A stretch of 43,082 nucleotides of DNA from Priestia flexa NBRC 15715 (GCF_001591565.1 NZ_BCVD01000017.1:1-43082); one strand, 5' to 3'; shown: positions 8,064 to 15,868, numbered from the stretch's first letter. Numbers and translations: made by a program. Notes: generated by a model not told the origin, from the sequence alone.

Positions 8064-8078
8064 TCTTTGTCATCCTTT

Positions 8079-8372
8079 CTACCAATCTTGGTCTACAGGT
8101 CCAACGAATTGCTTTTCATGATACATCTCGCAGTACAAATACTGTTTAACACGCTCCAAGTACTTGTAAGAAATGCGACGGCGTCCACTCTTTATATCAG
8201 ACAACGTGGAAAGCCCCATGCCCAGGAGAGAAGCTAATTCAGTAGAAGAGAAGCCATCATGAACCTGTTTCACTGCCAATTGGCGGTTCATTGGCAAATC
8301 TCTAGCAAAAACAAGCGGGTCTTTAATTTCTGCCGCTTTTAGCATCTCTTGTATTTCATATTGAAGATTCAT
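8079..8372 (-). CDS. Helix-turn-helix (XRE-like) regulator
   Basis: This 97-residue protein carries a helix-turn-helix near residues 45-80: STELASLLGMGLSTLSDIKS, followed by GRRRISYKYLERVKQYL, the pattern of Cro/C1-type regulators. Two starts are possible. ATG 8381 overlaps the AAAGGA site, whereas ATG 8372 lies 8 bases after it, so I chose 8372. It is the first gene of a two-gene minus-strand operon. A near-palindrome ACGAACGTTTGT (8480-8491) at the probable promoter suggests autoregulation. It may control the element's maintenance or cargo genes (inference). Confidence 0.75.
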   Translation of the reverse strand: MNLQYEIQEMLKAAEIKDPLVFARDLPMNRQLAVKQVHDGFSSTELASLLGMGLSTLSDIKSGRRRISYKYLERVKQYLYCEMYHEKQFVGPVDQDW

Positions 8373-8402
8373 ATACAACATCCTTTATGGTTTATTTAGG
8401 AG

Positions 8403-8427
8403 TAGCCGCCCTTATTTAGAGCGGCTA
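8403..8427 (-). other. Hairpin in the 5' leader of the HTH operon
   Basis: TAGCCGC (8403-8409) and GCGGCTA (8421-8427) form a 7 bp stem about 30 bases before the HTH start codon. There is no T run, so it is not a terminator; it could be an operator or an mRNA-stabilising hairpin. Confidence 0.4.
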
Positions 8428-8464
8428 GGAGAGGGAGGAACCTGCCTCACTAACTGAACAAGAC

Positions 8465-8494
8465 TATCTAAACCATTTCACGAACGTTTGTAAA
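8465..8494 (-). promoter_or_regulatory. Candidate promoter and operator of the HTH operon
   Basis: On the minus strand, TTTACA (8494-8489) and, 17-18 bases on, the weak hexamer TTAGAT/TAGATA (8471-8465) form a possible promoter. The near-palindrome at 8480-8491 starts inside the -35 hexamer and runs into the spacer, an obvious place for the HTH protein to bind. Confidence 0.35.
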
Positions 8495-8630
8495 GGCTTT
8501 TCTTCTACTTTTTAGAATTTTTTCAACTAACTTTAAAGGAGGTGATGCAAACAGAAAATCTATGAAGTCCAATGAATAAGAAAGGGGTGAAAATAGTAGA
8601 ACGAAACTTAGTATGTGTAGTATATGCCAG

Positions 8631-8677
8631 AAAAATAAGCCCTGAATGAGGTCCTGGATTGCCCTACATTCAGGGCT
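8631..8677 (-). terminator. Possible minus-strand terminator
   Basis: Read on the minus strand, the 11 bp hairpin AGCCCTGAATG/CATTCAGGGCT is followed by TTATTTTT. On the plus strand the tail is not T-rich. Confidence 0.45.
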
Positions 8678-8689
8678 ATTTGTGCATAA

Positions 8690-8719
8690 AAAAAGATGAG
8701 CCGCGGGAACGGTCTCATC
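8690..8719 (-). terminator. Possible minus-strand terminator
   Basis: Read on the minus strand, the stem GATGAG/CTCATC, with a CCG/CGG inner extension, is followed by seven T (8694-8688). It may block antisense transcription coming from radC towards the HTH operon. Confidence 0.5.
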
Positions 8720-8773
8720 AGTTAAAACAATATCTATTTACATCATATAAAAAATATATTAATGAAGCAATCG

Positions 8774-8804
8774 GAGAGGCGTATAATCGTCTCTCTTTTT
8801 TTTG
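8774..8804 (+). terminator. Terminator-like hairpin directly before radC
   Basis: GAGAGGCG (8774-8781) pairs with CGTCTCTC (8788-8795) with one G-U, followed by TTTTTTTT. It ends about 25 bases before the radC start and so would either stop upstream transcripts or attenuate radC. Confidence 0.6.
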
Positions 8805-8829
8805 TTTCAATTACCAGGAGGAAATCAAA

Positions 8830-9438
8830 ATGACAAATCAATTCGATAAGTTAACTTTCAAATTATTATTTGCTACCAGTATCAGAGAAAAGGATAACAG
8901 CTATATTGTTAGCGAAATCTTTACCCGCTATCCCTCAATCCAAGAGTTATTGGATGTTACCGAAGAAGAGCTACTGACAATCAAAGGCATCGGAAAAGTG
9001 AAAGCGCAGCAAATAATAGCAGCATTGAAGTTAGCTAGACTAAATCCTAGTACAGCAGAAGAAAGATTTGCAATTAGAAGTCCAGAAGATGCATTTACTT
9101 ACCTGAAAGACATGCAATACCTGCACCGAGAAGAATTTGTATGCTTAGGATTGAATACCAAGAACCAAGTAATGTTTAGACAAACTGTGTTCACTGGTTC
9201 GTTAAATGCCTCTATAGTGCATCCAAGGGAAACTTTCCTTCCTTTAATAAAGAGATGTTGCGCCAGCGCTATTGTAGCTCATAATCACCCATCGGGGCAT
9301 CCAGAACCATCAAGAGAAGATATTGAGGTCACTAAGCGGCTGGTAGAAGTGGGGAAAGTTGTCGGAATAGAGGTACTGGACCACGTTATCATTGGCGCCG
9401 AAAAATACATTAGCCTAAAAGAACAGGGCTATCTATAA
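8830..9438 (+). CDS. radC: RadC/JAB-domain protein of the element
   Basis: RadC-family proteins have a helix-hairpin-helix region and a C-terminal JAB/MPN metalloprotease-like domain. Here IKGIGKVKAQQIIAALKLAR (near residues 48-67) is the HhH, and HNHPSGHPEPSREDIEVTKR (near 150-170) holds the His-X-His...Asp metal motif. The 202 residues from ATG 8830 compare with about 220-230 for chromosomal RadC. The frame is open from 8659, but the AGGAGGAAA site (8817-8825) and the family N terminus fix ATG 8830. Such copies are frequent on plasmids and integrative elements; their exact function is unresolved. It is preceded by the complex leader and followed by a terminator. Confidence 0.88.
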   Translation: MTNQFDKLTFKLLFATSIREKDNSYIVSEIFTRYPSIQELLDVTEEELLTIKGIGKVKAQQIIAALKLARLNPSTAEERFAIRSPEDAFTYLKDMQYLHREEFVCLGLNTKNQVMFRQTVFTGSLNASIVHPRETFLPLIKRCCASAIVAHNHPSGHPEPSREDIEVTKRLVEVGKVVGIEVLDHVIIGAEKYISLKEQGYL

Positions 9439-9447
9439 GCAGTGGTT

Positions 9448-9481
9448 AGGGGACTACCTGAATGGGTTGTTCCCCTTTTGT
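9448..9481 (+). terminator. Terminator after radC
   Basis: AGGGGA (9448-9453) pairs with TCCCCT (9471-9476), with an inner ACC/GGT pair, followed by TTTTG. Confidence 0.75.
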
Positions 9482-9544
9482 ATTGTTCATTTAAGTGTAC
9501 TTTTTAGAACAGTCCATTAAGCACCTTTATACAGTATTTTTCTT

Positions 9545-9607
9545 GTTCGTTAATGTTCAAAAACACTTTACGTCCATTCATTAAGTTGTATGGGTGTTTA
9601 CGAACAC
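9545..9607. repeat. Candidate res/operator site of the serine resolvase
   Basis: GTTCGTTAA (9545-9553) is repeated inverted, with one mismatch, as TTTACGAAC (9597-9605). The second copy sits in a 14-base near-palindrome GTGTT-TACG-AACAC (9594-9607). The site lies directly upstream of the resolvase gene, the usual place for a recombination and autoregulation site. Confidence 0.45.
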
Positions 9608-9642
9608 TTATTAATAAATCAAATGAAGGGGAGAGAAATAGA

Positions 9643-10257
9643 ATGCAAATAAAGAAATTTGGCTATGTACGTGTAAGCAGTAAAGACCAGAATGAAGGTA
9701 GACAAATTGAATCCATGAAGGAGCAAGGCATTGAGGAAAGGGATATATTTATTGATAAGCAATCAGGGAAGGATTTTGAGCGTAGCGACTACCAACTTAT
9801 GAAAAGGTCATTACGTGAAGGAGATGTTCTATATATACATTCACTTGACCGTTTCGGCAGGAACAAAGATGACATTCTGCATGAATGGCAGGAAATCACC
9901 AAGAGCATAAAAGCCGATATTGTCGTGCTGGATATGCCGTTACTTGATACGACGAAATATAAAGACAGCATGGGGAGCTTCATATCTGACCTTGTGCTAC
10001 AAATATTGTCATGGATGGCCCAGGAAGAAAGGGAACGCATCCGTAAAAGGCAGCGGGAAGGAATAGATGTTGCATTAAAGAAGGGTGTTCAATTCGGCAG
10101 GCCAAAAGCGGAACCAACAGAAGAATTTTACCAAGCATACGGCAAATGGAAAGCAGGGGAAATAACTGCCACAGCTGCCATTGAGGAAGCAGGAATGAAG
10201 CGCACAACATTTTATAAGCTGGTGAAGCAGTTTGAAGCAGAGGAGGAGGGAGCGTGA
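9643..10257 (+). CDS. Serine recombinase (resolvase/invertase family)
   Basis: This 204-residue protein has the small serine recombinase layout: a catalytic N-terminal domain with YVRVSSKDQ (nucleophile Ser 12), the arginine-containing motif LDRFGRNKDDI near residue 68, a long E-helix region QEERERIRKRQREG, and a C-terminal helix-turn-helix ending with KRTTFYKLVKQF. It would resolve multimers or invert a segment. The frame is open from 9553, but ATG 9643, with a GGGGAGAG site about 8 bases before it, gives the family N terminus MQIKKFGYVRVSS. A candidate res site lies just upstream. A 69-codon ORF overlaps its end. Confidence 0.92.
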   Translation: MQIKKFGYVRVSSKDQNEGRQIESMKEQGIEERDIFIDKQSGKDFERSDYQLMKRSLREGDVLYIHSLDRFGRNKDDILHEWQEITKSIKADIVVLDMPLLDTTKYKDSMGSFISDLVLQILSWMAQEERERIRKRQREGIDVALKKGVQFGRPKAEPTEEFYQAYGKWKAGEITATAAIEEAGMKRTTFYKLVKQFEAEEEGA

Positions 10258-10463
10258 GGACTTTAAGCCAAATACATCAAGCTTATGAAGAGATTATGCA
10301 TGATATAGAAGGAGAGCCTTTCAGAAGCTTGAGTCTAGCTAAACTAATGGAAGAAATGGAGATGTATTACAAGTTCCCTGCTTTACGAAATGCAGCCTGG
10401 GAGAGCCAGGACAGGACTGTCACAGCATTATACAGAAAGATTAGTATGAGCAGAGAACTGTAG
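10254..10463 (+). CDS. Small protein coupled to the resolvase
   Basis: I do not recognise this 69-residue charged helical protein. Its GTG start (10254) overlaps the resolvase stop as GTGA, and a GGAGGAGGGAG site lies just upstream inside the resolvase gene, so it is translated by coupling. No known motif is visible. A role alongside the resolvase is inferred from coupling only. Confidence 0.6.
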   Translation: MRTLSQIHQAYEEIMHDIEGEPFRSLSLAKLMEEMEMYYKFPALRNAAWESQDRTVTALYRKISMSREL

Positions 10464-10510
10464 TTAAAGCATTTCGCATATTTCTTTGTTTAACACCAGC
10501 TTTAACACAA

Positions 10511-10570
10511 AAAGAAGCCCTCTAACCTTCAAAGTATTGGTATCAAGGGGGAGAGAGCTTCTTTTATTTG
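10511..10570 (+). terminator. Terminator after the resolvase operon
   Basis: AAAGAAGC (10511-10518) pairs with GCTTCTTT (10557-10564), flanking an inner CCTCT/GAGAG pairing, with T-rich sequence on both sides, so it may act in both directions. Confidence 0.75.
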
Positions 10571-10777
10571 AGTAGGACCTTATTTACAAAGAGCTTACGT
10601 CGACGCATCTGGGAGGGAGGGGTTATCTTTTAAATAAAAATAATAGTTTAATGAGATTTTCTTTATTGATAGTGTTTTCGCTCCGTCAATCATAACCTAC
10701 TATTTAACAATTATATGAATTAATTTACAATGGTATATAAGGACGAAAATCTTCTGAATAGATTTGAGGTATCGTAA
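10571..10777 (+). promoter_or_regulatory. hamAB upstream region with extended -10 promoter candidate
   Basis: This AT-rich intergenic stretch holds TGG-TATATA (10731-10739), an extended -10 type element, with a weak TTATAT (10711-10716) 17 bases before. The small inverted repeat AAATCT/AGATTT (10747-10764 region) follows shortly before the GAGGT ribosome site of hamA. No regulator site is evident. Confidence 0.35.
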
Positions 10778-11659
10778 ATGCTGAAAAATATTAAGTCAAA
10801 GCAATTATCAATGTGGTTGCAAAATAACGTGAACGAATCAAAAGATAAAAAATACAGGCATCGCCTTTTAAAAGAAAATAAAGATAAAAGAGTGGATATA
10901 ATCGAAGAACTAAGAGATATTGTTTCGGAAGCTCATGATGACGCTAGATTGCGCCTTAGAAAAGTAGTAGACACATCTTTGCATCCACTTGAAAATGAAG
11001 AAAGCTTTGACCCTGCTCAAGGCTATCCTGAACTCTTTGATTTGACAACTCTTAAAGGTTATTTTGGCGAAGTGTTTGCTGGATTAATTGCAGAGAATTT
11101 TTCCCCTTTTGGAGAAGACTGGAGAGTACCTGTCTTTTCATTTAGATACCATGAAATTGCATTTGACCAATTGGAAATGTATAGGCTTACTGGAGAAAAA
11201 CTTAATACCATTCCTGGAAGAACAGGAGACGACTGTTTAGCATTTGTAATGGATAAATCACATAAGATAAATAAAGTCCTTTTTTGTGAAGCTAAATGTA
11301 CAGCAAATCATAAAGCGAGTATGATTTCGGATGCACATATTAAAATTAGTAGTATGAATCTTATTCCTGTGGAAGTGAGAAGATTGATTGATACATTAAA
11401 AGATTACGAGGACAGTGAGTCACGGAAATGGGTTAAATCACTTCGTGAACTATATATTAAAGGGACGCAAAATGAAAGATATGACTTAGTTAGTTATGTA
11501 TGTGGAAAGTCCCCAGTAAGGTCTAAAACAAGGAAGAGTTGGATTCCGTCAAATATGCCTCACCCATCATATGAAGGAAAACGGAAGTTAGAAGCCGTGG
11601 AAGTTCATTTAAATGATGTGGAGGATTTAATTAGAGAAGTATATAGGAAGGTAGATTAA
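10778..11659 (+). CDS. hamA: HamA-like PD-(D/E)XK nuclease (Hachiman effector, DUF1837-type)
   Basis: This 293-residue protein lies 4 bases upstream of a Ski2-like helicase gene, the gene pair that defines Hachiman. A PD-(D/E)XK core is readable: Glu 98 in GYFGEVF, Asp 151/152 in RTGDDCLAFV and Glu 171-X-Lys 173 in LFCEAKC, each in a suitable secondary-structure setting (helix, strand, strand). In characterised Hachiman systems HamA is the DNA-cutting effector, held inactive by HamB until phage or damaged DNA is sensed. The N-terminal 80 residues are charged and helical. ATG 10778 has a GAGGT site 8 bases upstream. The fold assignment is strong; exact membership of DUF1837 is from memory of the family and needs a profile search. 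Confidence 0.72.
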   Translation: MLKNIKSKQLSMWLQNNVNESKDKKYRHRLLKENKDKRVDIIEELRDIVSEAHDDARLRLRKVVDTSLHPLENEESFDPAQGYPELFDLTTLKGYFGEVFAGLIAENFSPFGEDWRVPVFSFRYHEIAFDQLEMYRLTGEKLNTIPGRTGDDCLAFVMDKSHKINKVLFCEAKCTANHKASMISDAHIKISSMNLIPVEVRRLIDTLKDYEDSESRKWVKSLRELYIKGTQNERYDLVSYVCGKSPVRSKTRKSWIPSNMPHPSYEGKRKLEAVEVHLNDVEDLIREVYRKVD

Positions 11660-11663
11660 TTTA

Positions 11664-14600
11664 ATGGCAGAGCATGATGAAGTAAGGGACTTGTATAAGG
11701 AACTTAAACAGCAAATTCACAAGAGTATTTTGCCCCCTTCAGTTGCGAAACTGTATAGTCAATTTACTAGGCTTAATATGAAGCAACCAGGTTTGAAGGG
11801 TTGGGAAAATGAAGAAGAATTTTCTCATCGCTTAAATGATGCTGTTACATTAGTTGATGCAGGATTATTTGAAAAAGACTTTAATGGCGAAGAGTGGAGA
11901 GACCTTTTAAAAAGGGCTGGAGAAATTCTAGAGTGGTTATCCCATCCTGAATTAAATACAAATCAGTTGCCACTAAAGTTACTGGCAGCATCAGCTTATC
12001 AATTAGCGGGATTCCCAGCCCTTGCTATGGGATTATTGAAAACCCGTTCGGTTGAGCGAAATGAATCGCTTTTACTTGGAGCTTTGCTAAAGGCTGATTT
12101 CCAAGGGTTGATTGAATTGATAGTAAAATATTGGGAATCTGAAAAGGAAGGTATAACCCAAGAAGACGACTATTCTCTCTCAATTCAACACTGGATAATT
12201 AATGAAACGGTAAAAACTCTAGGAATTATTGCATCCTACATGCGGTGGGGAGAAGAAGACCGTGTTGAAAAAGCCAAAAAGAAATTTTTAGCGATTACAG
12301 ATGTGATTATTGATGGAAAAGACCCATACTCATGGTTACTAGCTAAGTTATGCAGTGAGGTTATTTTAGAGTTTAGTGAAACATCTTTAAGGCGCCATGT
12401 TGGAGAACTTTCTCTTGGTATTCCAATATCTGGTCAGAGAGCTTTTCAAAGATATTTGCGAAATAACTATCTTGAAGGAAAAACATTAGCATGGAATTCT
12501 CAAATAAAAGGTATAGAACGTTTAAAGCAAGATGAATCTTTTGCGTTATGTACGCCAACAGGTTCAGGTAAAACAACTATCGCCGAATTAGCAATTATAA
12601 AAAGTTTGTTCATTTCTGAAGAGAAAAAGGATGAATTTTCAAGTGCACTAAATATTAGGTCTAATGCTGCTCCTATTGTGATGTATCTAGTACCATCAAG
12701 GGCACTTGCCACAGAGGTAGAAAACAAATTGTCTAAAGTACTCCAAAACCTAAGCGATAGCTCAATTATTGTTAGTGGCTTGTATGGTGGTATAGATTGG
12801 GGACCAACAGACGCCTGGATTACATCTGATAAACCAACTGTTCTGATATGTACATATGAAAAGGGAGAAGCGTTATTACGGTTTCTTGGTCCTTTATTTT
12901 TAAGTAGAGTCGAATTAGTTGTGATAGACGAGGCTCATTCTGTGCAGTTTGATGGAAACTACGATACATTAATTACTTCTGACAACCGAGGGTTACGCTT
13001 AGAAATGCTTGCTAATCGATTAATTTACAATATGGAAAACAAAAAGGTTATTGCATTGTCAGCGGTGGCTGATGGAGGAATTCAGGCATTATCTAACTGG
13101 ATTTCAGGAGAATTAGAAACACAACCAGAAGTTACTCAGTATAAAAGTACCAGGCAATTAATCGGTCGTCTAGAATGGCAACCCACAGGTAATTTTGAAT
13201 TTAGATACGACATTCTTAACGGTTGCCACCTAAAATTCGCTGAAGACGGCGGCAAAAATGATGTTCCATATATTAAAAACCCGTTTGATGCTTTTCCAAA
13301 GACTTTTAGTGATTTAAAAAAGAAGTATACTAATCAGAAAGTCGGTAAACGACAGCGTCCATACTTGTTCTGGGCGGCTATTCAAATGGTGAAGCCTGAT
13401 AAACAAGGTCTCCAACATACTGTATTAATTTCAATTACCCAGCACATAAGTGGGTATGCTGAAGACTTTGTGGACTTTTTTGAAAATATAATGAACGATG
13501 TTGAATTACCCCAATTCTTCACCCCGCCTCAAGAACAGAAAAAAGCTATTTTGTGGGAAAAATGTCTCAGGTCTTGTGAAGATTATTTTGGAGTTGACTC
13601 GTTTGAGTATAAGCTTTTAAAGAGAGGTATTGTAGTCCATCATGGCAGCATGCCTGGTTTAATGTCTAGGCTTCTAATCGAAGTTATTAATGAACGTATA
13701 GTAAAGCTAGCATTAGCAACGTCTACATTATCTGAAGGGGTTAACTTGCCTTTTGAAACTGTAATTATCCCTACTATTATAAGAAGTGGAAAACCAATAG
13801 GGTTATCTGAATTTAAAAATCTTATAGGAAGGGCTGGGAGGCCTGGAGTAGGTACGGAAGGAAAAAGTTTAGTCATGCTGGAGAAGTTAGGTGGAGATTA
13901 CAGTGCACAAAATGCCCGTAATAATTATAACGGTATTATAAATGAAATAACAAAACAAAATGAGATATCTAACGCTGAAGAAAGTGAGAGTCCGCTTGCT
14001 GAATTAATCAGATATCTTGTGAAAAAGTGGGCGGAATTAACTGGTTCAAATTCAGTAGAAGAGTTTTACAAATGGATAGAAGAAGTAAGTCCACTGAATA
14101 TGGATTCTTCTGATATAGAAAAGGAAGAAGTGGTTATGTCATTAGATTCCTTAGACAGCATTTTACTTCCTTCAATTGTAGAATTCGAACAAATGGAGTT
14201 TGAAGAAGGCGATATTGTTAATAGGTTGAAAATTGAGGAACACCTCAAGAGTTTATGGGAGAAAACGTATGCTTATTACACTAATTCAGATATTGGTGTA
14301 ATGAAAGAAGTTTTCTCTATCAGGGGCGGGACAATCTTTGAAAATATCTATCCAGATAAAGATTTAAGAAGACGTTTTTACCGTACTAGTTTATCTCCTG
14401 TGAATGCTAGTCAATTGTTACAAGAATATATGGAAATTAATGAGCACTTAAAGGTGGGTGCTGATTATGCTAAATGGACTAAAGAGGAGAAAATTTCCTA
14501 TATTTCTAAAGCGATAGAGGTTATTACGAGTCTAAATAAGTTCAAAATTCAAGATGGCGTCGGAAAAGTGAAATCTACTGATATCCTTCATTGGTGGTTG

Positions 14601-15251
14601 AGTCCCAGTACAGCAAGTAAAAAGCCTAATAGTAAGCAGAAGTCAAAATGGATAAAATATATAAAAAGAAATTTTGAATATATATTTAATTGGGGACTAG
14701 GAAGTGTTATTTCTTTATCACTAGATGATGCGCATGGAAGTGAGCTAAAAGAAACTAAAATTGAGGAATGGCCTGAGACAGGGCTACCTTGGATTGTATT
14801 TTGGTTAAAAGAATTAATAGTCTGGGGAACATTGGACCCAGTAGCAGCATATTTATTAGCTCATGGAATAGACTCCACACGTTCAGATGCTGAAGAAAGA
14901 GCGAGTGAATATTATGAAAATAATTCAGATTTCGAGTCTACTGATGATATTTTAAATGCCTCCAAAATTAGGGCATGGGGAGAAGTCCATTCTCATAATA
15001 AAAAGAATAATCACTTAGGTTTAAAAACTAAAATAAATGCTGCTTTATCTGCGGACTTTAAAGGAACGAAGGTAAAAAAGTGGAGAGTACTACCTGTTCT
15101 TTCTAAAATGAATATAATTTGGATTGACCCAGCTGGCTATGAATTAGCAACATCATTAATTCCTGAAGGATGGAGCGAAAATTATATTAAGAAATATGAT
15201 TTTGTATTGGATACCAGGGAAGCTGTCATAATTATTTCACCATATATTTAA
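11664..15251 (+). CDS. hamB: HamB-like Ski2-family DEAD/DEAH helicase (Hachiman sensor)
   Basis: This 1195-residue superfamily 2 helicase has motif I CTPTGSGKT (296-304), motif II DEAH (422-425), motif III-like ALSAV, motif V ATSTLSEGVNLPF and motif VI GRAGRPG (722-728). The GRAGRPG form and the EGVNLP motif place it with Ski2/Hel308-type helicases. About 290 helical residues precede the helicase and about 450 follow it, both unassigned by eye. In Hachiman the helicase senses abnormal or invading DNA and releases the HamA nuclease. It starts 4 bases after hamA, so they are co-transcribed. No clear terminator follows within the next 100 bases. Confidence 0.8.
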   Translation: MAEHDEVRDLYKELKQQIHKSILPPSVAKLYSQFTRLNMKQPGLKGWENEEEFSHRLNDAVTLVDAGLFEKDFNGEEWRDLLKRAGEILEWLSHPELNTNQLPLKLLAASAYQLAGFPALAMGLLKTRSVERNESLLLGALLKADFQGLIELIVKYWESEKEGITQEDDYSLSIQHWIINETVKTLGIIASYMRWGEEDRVEKAKKKFLAITDVIIDGKDPYSWLLAKLCSEVILEFSETSLRRHVGELSLGIPISGQRAFQRYLRNNYLEGKTLAWNSQIKGIERLKQDESFALCTPTGSGKTTIAELAIIKSLFISEEKKDEFSSALNIRSNAAPIVMYLVPSRALATEVENKLSKVLQNLSDSSIIVSGLYGGIDWGPTDAWITSDKPTVLICTYEKGEALLRFLGPLFLSRVELVVIDEAHSVQFDGNYDTLITSDNRGLRLEMLANRLIYNMENKKVIALSAVADGGIQALSNWISGELETQPEVTQYKSTRQLIGRLEWQPTGNFEFRYDILNGCHLKFAEDGGKNDVPYIKNPFDAFPKTFSDLKKKYTNQKVGKRQRPYLFWAAIQMVKPDKQGLQHTVLISITQHISGYAEDFVDFFENIMNDVELPQFFTPPQEQKKAILWEKCLRSCEDYFGVDSFEYKLLKRGIVVHHGSMPGLMSRLLIEVINERIVKLALATSTLSEGVNLPFETVIIPTIIRSGKPIGLSEFKNLIGRAGRPGVGTEGKSLVMLEKLGGDYSAQNARNNYNGIINEITKQNEISNAEESESPLAELIRYLVKKWAELTGSNSVEEFYKWIEEVSPLNMDSSDIEKEEVVMSLDSLDSILLPSIVEFEQMEFEEGDIVNRLKIEEHLKSLWEKTYAYYTNSDIGVMKEVFSIRGGTIFENIYPDKDLRRRFYRTSLSPVNASQLLQEYMEINEHLKVGADYAKWTKEEKISYISKAIEVITSLNKFKIQDGVGKVKSTDILHWWLSPSTASKKPNSKQKSKWIKYIKRNFEYIFNWGLGSVISLSLDDAHGSELKETKIEEWPETGLPWIVFWLKELIVWGTLDPVAAYLLAHGIDSTRSDAEERASEYYENNSDFESTDDILNASKIRAWGEVHSHNKKNNHLGLKTKINAALSADFKGTKVKKWRVLPVLSKMNIIWIDPAGYELATSLIPEGWSENYIKKYDFVLDTREAVIIISPYI

Positions 15252-15477
15252 TTCTGGATAAGTTGTTTATGTACACAATTCACATTGAATTTTAATAGCC
15301 AAATTACTGTGAATGTGGTGGTTGGATGAGGAGTGGGCGATTACTGTGTAACTACCTAGCTAAACAGCCCCCTTTAACCCCCATGCTTTCACCGCATTCA
15401 TAGCTTTTTATACTAATCGTGGCGGAATTGAGAGAAGCGAACGGCTAAAATCCTGTTTTAGTACTAAACTGATAATA

Positions 15478-15506
15478 TTGAATTAATATGCGTGCTCAAT
15501 TATAAT
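15478..15506 (+). promoter_or_regulatory. Element-borne promoter of the right tRNA-Arg copy
   Basis: TTGAAT (15478-15483), a 17-base spacer and a perfect TATAAT (15501-15506) lie 68 bases before the right tRNA. It differs completely from the left tRNA promoter, so it came with the element. Confidence 0.75.
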
Positions 15507-15540
15507 AGGATGTAAGTCAATCGGTCAAAGTTCGAAAAGT

Positions 15541-15552
15541 GACCGTTATACT
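15541..15552 (-). repeat. Right arm site, inverted copy of 2262-2273
   Basis: GACCGTTATACT is the exact reverse complement of the 12-mer at 2262-2273. A related ATCGGTC occurs about 20 bases to the left. Probable integrase arm-binding site. Confidence 0.5.
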
Positions 15553-15574
15553 AAAGGAATGAAAAACGCAGCAA

Positions 15575-15648
<74 letters not shown>

Positions 15649-15651
15649 TCC

Positions 15652-15700
15652 AAAAAGCCTACTTTTTATCTTAAGATAAAAAAGTAGGCTTTTTGTTTTG
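15652..15700 (+). terminator. Original terminator of the tRNA-Arg gene
   Basis: A long, almost perfect inverted repeat (15652 to 15694, centred on CTTAAG) ends in TTTTTGTTTTG. It belongs to the host locus and was separated from the host tRNA promoter by the integration. Confidence 0.9.
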
Positions 15701-15833
15701 TTCTCCTAAGAAGTACAAATGAACTCGATAGAAAAACTTTTTTAAAATCATCTCATCCTTAGAGCCTCAATGATGAAAGCGCATCCAAAGATTCTGTTTA
15801 GTCTAAATTATCTAAAAAATATTCAAAAAACGG

Positions 15834-15862
15834 TTGACTATGTATAAAAATGGGCGTAAGAT
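15834..15862 (+). promoter_or_regulatory. Promoter of the ilv-leu operon
   Basis: TTGACT (15834-15839), 17 bases, then TAAGAT (15857-15862). It predicts a transcript starting near 15869 that includes the T-box leader. Confidence 0.7.
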
Positions 15863-15868
15863 AGTCCT

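Larger units (their letters stand above)
8534..8804 (+). promoter_or_regulatory. Complex leader upstream of radC with orphan ribosome site, short leader ORF and attenuator-like hairpin
   Basis: AAAGGAGGTGAT (8535-8546) is a 12-base match to the complement of the 16S rRNA 3' end, yet no start codon follows at usable distance. A 20-codon frame (GTG 8587 to TGA 8647-8649) ends inside the left arm of an 11 bp perfect hairpin (8638-8648 with 8667-8677). A second hairpin lies at 8695-8719. A third (8774-8781 with 8788-8795) is followed by eight T and looks like a plus-strand terminator directly before radC. Together this has the architecture of a translation-coupled attenuator; that reading is inference. 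Confidence 0.4.
15252..15574. other. Right-end non-coding region of the element
   Basis: No gene is visible. The left part has only weak hairpins, such as CTAAAA/TTTTAG at 15445-15461. The right part holds the element's own tRNA promoter (15478-15506) and an inverted copy of the left-end 12-mer at 15541-15552, and so is the right attachment arm. Confidence 0.6.

Noticed and set aside
8659-8829. N-terminal extension of RadC by 57 residues
   Set aside because: The added part has no RadC similarity, crosses two hairpins including a terminator, and a good AGGAGG site precedes ATG 8830.
9553-9642. N-terminal extension of the serine resolvase
   Set aside because: The family starts with the strand leading to YVRVSS; ATG 9643 has a proper ribosome site and the extension covers the candidate res repeats.
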